DNA of 9,242 bases from SIG636 sp045604285. Lineage in GTDB: Bacteria > Bacillota > Clostridia > Oscillospirales > CAG-382. The stretch spans positions 1 through 9,242 of the forward strand of contig JAZUNS010000036.1 in NCBI GenBank assembly GCA_045604285.1, read 5' to 3'. Both the position numbers and the translations under genes were made by a program. Of the stretch, positions 1 through 5,970 are shown in pieces; the stretch's first letter is position 1; each line of letters starts with the position of its first letter. Under the pieces are notes generated by a model that saw only the letters and a list, made by a program, of their open reading frames with translations, ran no database searches and had not been told where the DNA came from.

Positions 1-88
1 TTATATCGTAGGTGTAATCCGCAATCTGTTCGTGTATCGGTTTGGAGAAGCTGTGACCCAGTTTTTCCCCTATAAGTCCAACTTTCAT
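1..88 (-). CDS. aroE: Shikimate dehydrogenase, N-terminal fragment (cut by window edge)
   Basis: Only the first 29 codons are in the window; the gene continues past position 1. Shikimate dehydrogenase reduces 3-dehydroshikimate to shikimate with NADPH in the cytoplasm, the fourth step of the chorismate pathway. The visible N-terminus begins MKVGLIGEKLGHSFS and continues KPIHE. This is the family's opening strand followed by the shikimate-binding H-S-x-S motif (Ser13 and Ser15) and the conserved P-x-x-H. The ATG (86-88) overlaps the aroC stop codon as ATGA, and a purine-rich stretch (about 96-103) inside the aroC end could serve as ribosome binding site, so translation is probably coupled to aroC. 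It is the last visible gene of the pheA-aroB-aroC-aroE operon. The call rests on a short N-terminus plus context; the pathway neighbours make alternatives such as a quinate dehydrogenase paralogue less likely. Confidence 0.88.
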   Translation of the reverse strand, partial: MKVGLIGEKLGHSFSKPIHEQIADYTYDI

Positions 89-1173
89 TCGCACAGCCAC
101 CTTTCGCCATAGCGCTGTATCAGCAGATCAAGCAGTGCAAGGGCTGTCATACTGTCCACAACCACCCTTGCCCGATGGAAGATTGCAGGATCGTGGCGGC
201 CTTTAAGGACAAGTTTTGCATTTTCCATTGCGGCAAGATTTACTGTGTCCTGTTCCTTGAAGATGGACGGTGTAGGCTTTACTGCCACACGGAAAATCAC
301 AGGCATACCGTTGGAGATGCCGCCGTTTATGCCGCCGTTGTTGTTGCTTGCGGTAACGGTGTTGCCGTCCTTAACGGTAAAGGGGTCGTTTGCCTGACTG
401 CCCTTCATGGCGGCAAAGCCAAAGCCTGCGCCAAACTCTACGCCTTTAACGGCGGGGATGCCGAAAAGCCCACGGGCAAGTGCGTTTTCCACACCTTCAA
501 ACCAAGGCTCGCCAACGCCTGCGGGGACGCCCGTTACAGCCGCTTCTATTACGCCGCCTACGCTGTCGCCCTCTGCCGCTGCTTTTAATATATACTGCTC
601 CATAGCCTCGCCTGCGGCAGTATCAACGGTGGGAAAACCTTCCGTTGCCGCCTGCAGCTCCTCTGCTGCGGGGGTGAAGGGCTTATCCTTTATGTCACCC
701 ATGGAATATATGTGTGCGCCTATATCTATGCCCTTTTGCTTAAGAGCGCTTTGTATAAGAGCGCCCATGGCGGTAAGGGGTGCGGTAAGTCTGCCGGAAA
801 AATGTCCGCCGCCACGGTAATCGCTGTAGCCGCCGTATTTTACAAGGGCAGTATAGTCTGCGTGGCCGGGACGGGGGTGATAGGTCAGCTCCTCATAGTC
901 CTTGCTTCTGGTATCGTTGTTGGGAATTATTATACAAAGAGGTGCGCCCGTGGTATAGCCGCCGAACACGCCGCTTATTATTCTGTAGGCGTCTGCCTCT
1001 TTTCTGGCAGTGGATATGGCACCGGCGGGACGGCGGCGCAAAAGCTGTTTGTTTATAAACGCCTCGCTGACGGCGATACCTGCGGGCAAACCGTCGGCAA
1101 CCATGCCTATGGCTTCGCCGTGACTTTCGCCAAACAAGGTAAATCGTATAAGGCTGCCTATGCTATTGCTCAT
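85..1173 (-). CDS. aroC: Chorismate synthase
   Basis: Converts 5-enolpyruvylshikimate 3-phosphate to chorismate, the last common aromatic step, using reduced FMN as a catalytic cofactor. The 362-residue product has the family length. Visible signatures are F-G-E-S-H-G (14-19, with the conserved His18), R-R-R-P-A-G (46-51), the T-R-S-K-D-Y stretch (88-93), R-P-G-H-A-D with His104 (101-106), R-G-G-G-H-F-S-G-R (120-128), G-G-I-N-G-G-I-S-N-G (about 280-290), K-P-T-P-S-I, and near the C-terminus G-R-H-D-P. The start is set at ATG 1171-1173 because a strong GGGAGGG ribosome binding site lies 6 nt upstream; an in-frame TTG five codons earlier would lie on that site. The ATG follows the aroB stop by one base, and the gene's own stop overlaps the aroE start. 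In the H-F-S-G-R-L-T segment His and Leu replace the Arg and Glu common in proteobacterial enzymes; from memory this is normal for clostridial forms. Confidence 0.97.
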   Translation of the reverse strand: MSNSIGSLIRFTLFGESHGEAIGMVADGLPAGIAVSEAFINKQLLRRRPAGAISTARKEADAYRIISGVFGGYTTGAPLCIIIPNNDTRSKDYEELTYHPRPGHADYTALVKYGGYSDYRGGGHFSGRLTAPLTAMGALIQSALKQKGIDIGAHIYSMGDIKDKPFTPAAEELQAATEGFPTVDTAAGEAMEQYILKAAAEGDSVGGVIEAAVTGVPAGVGEPWFEGVENALARGLFGIPAVKGVEFGAGFGFAAMKGSQANDPFTVKDGNTVTASNNNGGINGGISNGMPVIFRVAVKPTPSIFKEQDTVNLAAMENAKLVLKGRHDPAIFHRARVVVDSMTALALLDLLIQRYGERWLCE

Positions 1174-1174
1174 T

Positions 1175-2191
1175 TTATGCCCTCCCAAGGCGCTGTCTTA
1201 TAAGCTGTTTCCAATCCTCCAGCGCCGGCTTTTCCATAATAAACGTGCCGGGACTGTCCACCATAACCACGTTTACGCCGTTTGTTTCACATTTTTTATC
1301 GTGGGCTGCAAGGGCAAGCGCCTGCTCTAAATCCACGTTGATCTCTGTTGGCAGGTCAAGGGATTTAAGTATTTCCACAAGCTCTTCTCTAAGCCCGTCG
1401 CCGCACATGGGTATCATGCCCAAGGCTACGCACTGCCCGTGATACAGACCGTTATTGCCCTGAAGCGCCTCTATGCCGTGGCCCAGGGTGTGGCCGAAAT
1501 TGAGTATACGGCGAAGCCCGCCCTCTTTTTCGTCCTGCTCTACTACGGATATTTTTACCTTTAACGCAAGCTCTATTACCTTAACTATATCCGTCTTTGC
1601 CCTACCCTCTTTAAACAGACGGTAAAGCTCTTTATCCGAGGTAAGCCCCATCTTAAGCGCCTCTGCCAAGCCTGCGCCGATATGATCGGGGTGCAGGGTG
1701 TTAAGGACCGTAGGGTCTATCAGCACCTTTTTTGGCTGATGGAAGGCGCCGATTATATTCTTTACGCCGTAAAAATCTATTGCCGTTTTGCCGCCCACCG
1801 AAGAATCCACCTGAGAAAGCAGGGTGGTTGGCAGGTTGTAAAAATCTATGCCTCGCATATAGCACGCAGCCGCAAACCCCGCCAGGTCGCCAACCACGCC
1901 GCCGCCTACGGCAACTACGCAATCGCTGCGGGTAAAGCCCGCATCCAGCATGGTTTTACAAAGTATTTCAAAATTATTAAGGCTTTTGCTTTCCTCGCCC
2001 GCAGGCAAAACCACCTTTACGGGTACGGCACAGCTTGCCGCAACCTTATCGGAATACTCGGCAGGCACGCCGTCATCGGTAACCACCAGGCAACGGCGAT
2101 TAAGGTTAAGCAAACTGCCCGCCTTTTCAAGCACGCCCTTTTCTATTACAATATCGTATGCCTTATCGGGCAAATTAACCGTCAGCACCAT
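1175..2191 (-). CDS. aroB: 3-Dehydroquinate synthase
   Basis: Cyclises DAHP to 3-dehydroquinate, the second shikimate-pathway step, using NAD+ and a divalent metal (usually Zn2+ or Co2+). The 338-residue product is slightly shorter than the roughly 350-360 typical of the family. Domain 1 carries the nucleotide-binding run V-G-G-G-V-V-G-D-L-A-G-F (95-106), preceded by P-A-G-E-E-S-K-S (63-70). P-T-T-L-L-S-Q-V-D-S-S-V-G-G-K-T (121-136) is the strongest family fingerprint, followed by N-x-I-G-x-F-x-Q-P (145-153). In the C-terminal half are G-L-A-E-A-L-K, F-G-H-T-L-G-H-G and Y-H-G-Q-C-V-A-L-G-M, which supply the Glu and two His metal ligands. An AAAGGAG ribosome binding site lies 9 nt before the ATG, inside the end of pheA, whose stop is 4 nt upstream. 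The aroC start follows its stop by one base. All catalytic motifs are intact. Confidence 0.97.
   Translation of the reverse strand: MVLTVNLPDKAYDIVIEKGVLEKAGSLLNLNRRCLVVTDDGVPAEYSDKVAASCAVPVKVVLPAGEESKSLNNFEILCKTMLDAGFTRSDCVVAVGGGVVGDLAGFAAACYMRGIDFYNLPTTLLSQVDSSVGGKTAIDFYGVKNIIGAFHQPKKVLIDPTVLNTLHPDHIGAGLAEALKMGLTSDKELYRLFKEGRAKTDIVKVIELALKVKISVVEQDEKEGGLRRILNFGHTLGHGIEALQGNNGLYHGQCVALGMIPMCGDGLREELVEILKSLDLPTEINVDLEQALALAAHDKKCETNGVNVVMVDSPGTFIMEKPALEDWKQLIRQRLGRA
1180..1186 (-). promoter_or_regulatory. Ribosome binding site that fixes the aroC start
   Basis: On the minus strand GGGAGGG is followed by 6 nt and then ATG (1173-1171). It lies inside the last codons of aroB and overlaps the alternative TTG (1188-1186), which argues for the ATG as the true start. 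Confidence 0.8.
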
Positions 2192-2195
2192 AAGC

Positions 2196-3284
2196 TTATT
2201 CTCCTTTTTCGTAGGTACCTACGTGCTTAAGGCAATCGCAAAAGCGCCCAAGCATCCTAAGCATATCCTCGCCTGCGGGGGTACGCACGTCCCCTTCCAG
2301 CTCTGCATAGAAATAATATTGCCACTTCTTGCCCTTGGTGGGGCGGGAACGAAGCACACCCATATTAAAACCGTGCAGGCCTATAATATCCAGCGCCTTT
2401 GCAAGGGCGCCTGCCTCGTGCTTAACCGTAAACAAAAGCAAAGAGCAAAGGGACTTGCCCTTTAAAGACAAGGGATTCTCGGCACGGGTCATTACCGCAA
2501 AGCGGGTAGTGTTGCCACGGTCGGTATTTATGTTGCGCTCTAAAACCTTAAGCCCAAACATCTCTGCCGCCTCGGCACTGGCTATTGCAGCAAGGCTTGT
2601 ATCGCCCTTTTCCGCTACCAGCTTGGCAGCAAGGGCGGTGTTTACGTACTCACGGGTGGTATAGCCCTTTGCCCTTATATATTCTGCGCACTGACCCAGC
2701 GCCTGGGGATGACTTATAACCTCTTTTACCGTTTCCATGGTGGCGCCTTGGCAGGCAAGCAGGTCCTGGTCTACCGCCAGCTCCATAACACGGTTGACGT
2801 ACAGACTGCCGCCAAACATAAGGTCGGTAACCTGTCCCACCTCACCGTTAAAGCTGTTTTCCACGGGTAGCACTACTGCGTCGCACTCCCCATGCTCTAC
2901 TGCGGCATAAGCGGCGGCAAAATCGCCGTAAGGAACGGCTATTGCCATAGGGAACAGCTTGCGTACCGCAATATGAGCAAAGGCACCCAAAGTACCGCTG
3001 AAGGCAACACGCATCCCCTCCAGCACACGGCTTTGATAAGCACGGGATACACGCATGGTATCCTGCAAAAAGCTTATGTAATACTCCTTTAACACCGCAT
3101 CGTCTATTCTGTCGGAATTCTTCTTTATAACCTGCGCCTCACGGTCAGGATCCAAAACGGGAAGCCCGTATTCCTTTTTATACAATGCAACGTCCTCTGC
3201 CACCCTCATACGGCGACAGAACAGCTCTGCCATGGCACTATCTATACTGTCTATTTCACGTCTTGCTTCTTCAAGGCTTTTCAT
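2196..3284 (-). CDS. pheA: Bifunctional chorismate mutase / prephenate dehydratase (P-protein)
   Basis: Rearranges chorismate to prephenate and dehydrates that to phenylpyruvate, the committed branch to phenylalanine. The 362-residue product has three parts. Residues 1-90 are an AroQ-type chorismate mutase: Arg8, Arg25, Lys36, Asp45, Arg48, Glu49 and Gln84 line up with E. coli active-site residues Arg11, Arg28, Lys39, Asp48, Arg51, Glu52 and Gln88. Residues 91-270 are prephenate dehydratase, with P-V-E-N-S (140-144), H-P-Q-A-L-G-Q-C (192-199) and the catalytic T-R-F (260-262). Residues 280-355 are an ACT regulatory domain with G-A-L (292-294), but R-S-R-P (312-315) replaces the usual E-S-R-P of the phenylalanine-binding site, and the dehydratase opens G-T-L-G-A-F-A-H rather than G-x-x-G-(A/T)-(F/Y)-S. 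GGGAG (3298-3294) lies 9 nt before the ATG. It is the first gene of the operon, behind a strong promoter with a palindromic operator candidate. Confidence 0.96.
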   Translation of the reverse strand: MKSLEEARREIDSIDSAMAELFCRRMRVAEDVALYKKEYGLPVLDPDREAQVIKKNSDRIDDAVLKEYYISFLQDTMRVSRAYQSRVLEGMRVAFSGTLGAFAHIAVRKLFPMAIAVPYGDFAAAYAAVEHGECDAVVLPVENSFNGEVGQVTDLMFGGSLYVNRVMELAVDQDLLACQGATMETVKEVISHPQALGQCAEYIRAKGYTTREYVNTALAAKLVAEKGDTSLAAIASAEAAEMFGLKVLERNINTDRGNTTRFAVMTRAENPLSLKGKSLCSLLLFTVKHEAGALAKALDIIGLHGFNMGVLRSRPTKGKKWQYYFYAELEGDVRTPAGEDMLRMLGRFCDCLKHVGTYEKGE

Positions 3285-3310
3285 GGTTGATTTCTCCCGT
3301 CGATTGGTTT

Positions 3311-3327
3311 GGTTAACAGTGTTAACC
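3311..3327. promoter_or_regulatory. Perfect 17-bp palindrome, candidate repressor operator
   Basis: GGTTAACA-G-TGTTAACC is a perfect inverted repeat with 8-bp arms and a single central base. It begins about 2-3 nt after the predicted start of pheA transcription, where a bound dimer would block initiation or clearance. Size and symmetry fit a helix-turn-helix dimer such as the TetR-type regulator encoded divergently next to it (inference). It does not resemble the TyrR box, and no T-run follows, so it is not a terminator. I see no second full copy in the window; the regulator's own promoter (3404-3432) does not overlap it. Confidence 0.65.
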
Positions 3328-3336
3328 TTGACTTAG

Positions 3337-3365
3337 AGTATATCCCTTTTGCCCCTTGTTGTCAA
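3337..3365 (-). promoter_or_regulatory. Sigma-A promoter of the pheA-aroBCE operon
   Basis: On the minus strand TTGACA (3365-3360), a 17-nt spacer and TATACT (3342-3337) give a near-consensus housekeeping promoter. The expected transcription start is about 3329-3331, leaving a leader of about 46 nt before pheA. That is too short for a T-box or an attenuator leader peptide, so control at initiation is more likely. Confidence 0.85.
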
Positions 3366-3403
3366 GAGCTTTTAGTTATTTTTTAAGTTTTTTTATTTTA
3401 TAC

Positions 3404-3432
3404 TTGTAAAAATGCGGCTTTGGTATTATAAT
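3404..3432 (+). promoter_or_regulatory. Promoter of the tetR-type regulator / cysE / ahcY gene run
   Basis: TTGTAA (3404-3409), a 17-nt spacer and TATAAT (3427-3432) form a sigma-A-type promoter with a perfect -10 and four of six -35 matches, preceded by a T-rich stretch. The expected start is about 3439, giving a leader of about 30 nt before the GTG at 3469. It also excludes the upstream in-frame ATG at 3412, which lies within the promoter. Confidence 0.75.
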
Positions 3433-3450
3433 GACTATGTATATTTGTAT

Positions 3451-3460
3451 AGGGGGAGGA
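3451..3460 (+). promoter_or_regulatory. Ribosome binding site that fixes a GTG start
   Basis: AGGGGGAGGA is followed by an 8-nt spacer and GTG (3469-3471). The strength and spacing of this site choose GTG over the in-frame TTG at 3463, which is only 2 nt away, and over the ATG at 3412. Confidence 0.8.
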
Positions 3461-3468
3461 TTTTGCCC

Positions 3469-4083
3469 GTGAAGTATAACAAAGCGGATGAAAGCATTAG
3501 AGAGCGTTTGCTTGTTGCAGGCATAAAAGAGCTTGAAAATCACGGGTTTAACGATTTTTCTCTGCGGCGTGTGGCTAATCTTTGCAACGTTTCCTGCGCG
3601 GCGCCGTACAAACACTTTAAAAATAAGGAAGAGCTGTTGTTTTCCCTTATGGATTATTTGTCATCTCGCTGGTTTTTCTTTAGGGACCAGGTTATGGAAA
3701 TTCACGCAAATGCTCCTACAAAAACACAGCTTATAGAAGTATGCACCGCATACGTGCGCTTTTTGCTGGCGACCCCGTCTTACATGACAATACTTACCAT
3801 GCACCCCGACAGGAACGAGCTTACGGAAGGGATGCGGGGGCAAATATCCTCGCCCATATCCGACCTTATAGACGAATTGTTTGAGGATAAACCCCAATAC
3901 GACGATATAAGGAACAGGACCGTTTACTCTGTAAGGGCGTATATATACGGCACCGTATGTATGATACGCAACAAAGAAGTTGCCGATGTGGAAAGCACCG
4001 TTGCCACCTTTCGCAGGGTTTTGGCTGTAATGCTTAACACTGCCGAAGGAGAAGCGGAAAGAATAAGGAAGGAAAGCTTATGA
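3469..4083 (+). CDS. TetR/AcrR-family transcriptional regulator
   Basis: A 204-residue one-component regulator of typical TetR length. The N-terminal DNA-binding domain covers about residues 5-55: helix 1 (I-R-E-R-L-L-V-A-G-I-K-E-L), G-F-N-D-F-S-L-R-R-V-A (26-36), the recognition region N-V-S-C-A-A-P-Y-K-H-F (40-50) and the family ending K-N-K-E-E-L-L (51-57). The rest is a helical ligand-binding and dimer domain; Y-V-R-F-L-L-A-T-P-S-Y resembles the WHG-type TetR C-terminal domain (tentative). The start is GTG, chosen on promoter and ribosome-binding-site position. It heads the plus-strand gene run, overlaps the next gene by ATGA and is transcribed divergently from pheA, whose promoter carries a palindrome suited to a TetR dimer. 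I infer that it may repress pheA-aroBCE and perhaps sense an aromatic or sulfur metabolite. The ligand cannot be told from sequence. Confidence 0.93.
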   Translation: MKYNKADESIRERLLVAGIKELENHGFNDFSLRRVANLCNVSCAAPYKHFKNKEELLFSLMDYLSSRWFFFRDQVMEIHANAPTKTQLIEVCTAYVRFLLATPSYMTILTMHPDRNELTEGMRGQISSPISDLIDELFEDKPQYDDIRNRTVYSVRAYIYGTVCMIRNKEVADVESTVATFRRVLAVMLNTAEGEAERIRKESL

Positions 4084-4346
4084 AATATAATTACAGAACC
4101 TCCGGTGTTTGCGCTTCGGAAGTGTCTTTTGATTTAGAAAAGGACGGTACTGTGCGGAACATAGCGTTCCGCGGCGGCTGTAACGGGAATTTAAAAGCTA
4201 TAAGTAAGATACTTGAAGGCTGGAACTTTAAAGATATTATTGAGCGTGTAGAGGGCAATACCTGCGGCTTTAGGCCCACCTCCTGCGCTGACCAGCTTTC
4301 CAAAGCACTTAGGGCTGCCGCAACGAAGGAAGGACTTGAGGTATGA
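4080..4346 (+). CDS. TSCPD-domain protein of the TIGR03905-like four-cysteine family, function unknown
   Basis: A small cytoplasmic protein of 88 residues with four cysteines in family positions: Cys11 (S-G-V-C), Cys34 (G-G-C-N-G-N), Cys62 (N-T-C-G) and Cys69 in T-S-C-A-D, where the name-giving T-S-C-P-D motif has Ala for Pro. I recognise it as a TIGR03905-type stand-alone TSCPD protein. The same domain occurs at the C-terminus of some vitamin B12-dependent ribonucleotide reductases, but the small stand-alone proteins have no established function known to me. The cysteines could bind metal or take part in redox or sulfur chemistry (inference). The start overlaps the regulator's stop (ATGA), with AAGGAAGG 7 nt upstream, and the stop overlaps the cysE start (again ATGA). 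Such tight coupling suggests a role related to its neighbours, perhaps cysteine or sulfur status. Confidence 0.88.
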   Translation: MKYNYRTSGVCASEVSFDLEKDGTVRNIAFRGGCNGNLKAISKILEGWNFKDIIERVEGNTCGFRPTSCADQLSKALRAAATKEGLEV

Positions 4347-5074
4347 ATTTAAATATAAATATATCCCTTAACGGAAAGACCGGCGAGCTTGCCGAAAAAG
4401 CCGTTAAGGCAATTAAGGGCTATGCAAGGTTTGCCAAGGAGCAGCGGGCGGCTTTTAACGACTATATAGAAAACGTAAAAAAGCACGACCCCGCAGCCAC
4501 CAGCACGGCTGAGATAGTTATGCTGTATTCCGGCGTACACGCCGTAGCCGCCCACAGAGTTGCCAACAAGCTGTATAAGCAAAAGCATTATTTTGCGGCA
4601 AGGGCAATAAGCCAGATAGCCAAGGCGGCAACGGGGATAGAAATTCACCCCGGCGCAACCATAGGCAAGTGCTTGTTTATTGACCACGGCATGGGCGTGG
4701 TTATAGGTGAAACAGCGGAAATAGGTGACTACTGCACCATATATCAGGGTGTGACCCTGGGCGGTACAGGTAAGGATACGGGCAAGCGTCACCCTACCCT
4801 GGGTAACAGAGTAATGGTAGGCGCCGGTGCCAAGGTGCTTGGCCCCTTTAAGGTGGGCGACGGCGCAAAGATAGCGGCAGGCGCAGTAGTGCTTTGCCCC
4901 GTGCCGGAAAACACCACGGCGGTGGGCATACCCGCAAAGCCCGTAAACCGTGATAAGGACAATAAAAACGAGCTTGACCATATACACATCCCCGACCCCG
5001 TAAACCAAATGATAAAAGGGTTGGAAGCAAGGCTGGCGTCTTTGGAAAAGCTGTTTGAAAATGAGGAGGAATAA
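4343..5074 (+). CDS. cysE: Serine O-acetyltransferase
   Basis: Acetylates serine with acetyl-CoA to O-acetylserine, the precursor that O-acetylserine sulfhydrylase turns into cysteine. The 243-residue product has a helical N-terminal part (about 1-97) and a left-handed beta-helix of hexapeptide repeats (about 98-200). Motifs are G-I-E-I-H-P-G-A-T-I-G (98-108), D-H-G-M-G-V-V-I-G-E-T (114-124), V-T-L-G-G-T-G-K (137-144) and K-R-H-P-T-L-G. His115 matches the catalytic His158 of E. coli CysE; its partner Asp143 is Glu100 here, common in Gram-positive enzymes as I recall. About 38 residues precede the segment where many Gram-positive enzymes start, and the last 40 or so form a charged, probably helical tail. 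The start overlaps the previous stop (ATGA) with AAGGA upstream, and no internal Met occurs before residue 60. No cysK is visible in the window. Confidence 0.96.
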   Translation: MNLNINISLNGKTGELAEKAVKAIKGYARFAKEQRAAFNDYIENVKKHDPAATSTAEIVMLYSGVHAVAAHRVANKLYKQKHYFAARAISQIAKAATGIEIHPGATIGKCLFIDHGMGVVIGETAEIGDYCTIYQGVTLGGTGKDTGKRHPTLGNRVMVGAGAKVLGPFKVGDGAKIAAGAVVLCPVPENTTAVGIPAKPVNRDKDNKNELDHIHIPDPVNQMIKGLEARLASLEKLFENEEE

Positions 5075-5076
5075 AT

Positions 5077-5949
5077 ATGAAATACATAGTGTTGGATATC
5101 GGCGGCACTTTTATTAAGCACGCAATAATGGACGAAAACTTTAACGAAGAGCTTATGGGCGAAACCCCAACGGAATACGAGCCCGAGAAGTTTTTGGCAC
5201 AGCTTGTTTCCGTTATTAAAAGCTACGGCGATGGCTACGGCGGCGTTGCAATATCAATGGCGGGCTTTATTAACCCCGTTACCGGTGAAAACACCGACTA
5301 CGGCTGCAGCGAGCGTTTTACAAAGTATAACCTTAAGGAAGAGCTGGCAAGGCAGACGGGGTATCGCATTTCCATTGAAAACGACAGCAACTGTGCCGCT
5401 TTGGCAGAAAGCGTTATAGGCGCAGGCAAGGGCAAAAAGACCATTTGCGCCATGACGATAGGCACGGGCATTGGCGGCGCCATTATTACCGACGGCAAGC
5501 TTTTCCGTGGCAAGAGCTTTAAGGCGGGCGAATACGGCTTTGCCATAGTAGGCTTTGAAAAGGATGAGGATGGCAACACCGTACCCCGTTACGCAAAGGC
5601 AACCTCTATACTTTCCAAGCGCTGCAGCGAGGCGCTGGGCAGAACGGTAAACGGCAAAATGGTTATGGAGCTGCTTGATACCGACAGCACCGTTAAAGAG
5701 ATTTACGACGCATGGCTTACAGATATAGCCTTTTGCATAGGCAACGTATGTGTTGCCCTTGACCCCGAGGTGTTCCTTGTGGGCGGCGGCATAAGCGGCT
5801 CTGCCCGCTTTATGGAAGACCTTAAGGCACGCACCTACGGTCTTTTTGAAAAGCTTGATGAGTATACCGAGATTTTGCCCTGCTCTTTAGGTAACAACGC
5901 AGGCAAAGCCGGCGCACTTATTATATTCTTTGAAAACTACGGTAAATAA
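5077..5949 (+). CDS. ROK-family sugar kinase, possibly a beta-glucoside kinase, lacking the usual zinc site
   Basis: A 290-residue ATP-dependent sugar kinase of the actin-like ATPase fold. The N-terminal phosphate loop D-I-G-G-T is at 7-11. E-N-D-S-N-C-A-A-L-A-E (101-111) carries Asp103, the expected catalytic base. G-T-G-I-G-G-A (129-135) is the second phosphate motif, and V-G-G-G-I-S near residue 235 is the adenosine-side loop. The ROK hallmark G-E-x-G-H followed by C-x-C-G-x-x-G-C is absent: residues 151-155 read G-E-Y-G-F, so the zinc-binding His is Phe, and no cysteine cluster follows. The immediate downstream neighbour is a GH4 6-phospho-glycosidase, matching the known BglK arrangement in which a cytoplasmic beta-glucoside is phosphorylated at C6 and then split (family knowledge; the substrate here is inferred). 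Two nt separate it from cysE, with GAGGAGGA (5063-5070) ending 6 nt before the ATG. Glucokinase, fructokinase or an amino-sugar kinase remain possible. Confidence 0.88.
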   Translation: MKYIVLDIGGTFIKHAIMDENFNEELMGETPTEYEPEKFLAQLVSVIKSYGDGYGGVAISMAGFINPVTGENTDYGCSERFTKYNLKEELARQTGYRISIENDSNCAALAESVIGAGKGKKTICAMTIGTGIGGAIITDGKLFRGKSFKAGEYGFAIVGFEKDEDGNTVPRYAKATSILSKRCSEALGRTVNGKMVMELLDTDSTVKEIYDAWLTDIAFCIGNVCVALDPEVFLVGGGISGSARFMEDLKARTYGLFEKLDEYTEILPCSLGNNAGKAGALIIFFENYGK

Positions 5950-5970
5950 AATTTTAGGAGGAAAATAGAT

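Noticed and set aside
809..835. His and Leu in place of Arg and Glu in the AroC R-G-G-G-x-F-S-x-R-x-T-A motif
   Set aside because: Unusual against the E. coli-type enzyme, but from memory common in clostridial chorismate synthases, so not evidence of altered function.
3285..3336. Possible T-box, attenuator or Phe-rich leader peptide in front of pheA
   Set aside because: The predicted leader is only about 46 nt, has no start codon with a Phe run and no terminator-type T-tract.
3435..3452. Imperfect inverted repeat (CTAT...ATAG arms) at the start site of the TetR-type gene
   Set aside because: Only about 4 perfect pairs plus wobbles in very AT-rich DNA, and unlike the 17-bp palindrome at 3311-3327, so it gives no support for a second operator.
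3412..3468. Upstream in-frame ATG giving a 19-residue N-terminal extension of the TetR-type regulator
   Set aside because: It lies within the promoter (-35/-10 at 3404-3432), before the expected transcription start, and has no ribosome binding site.
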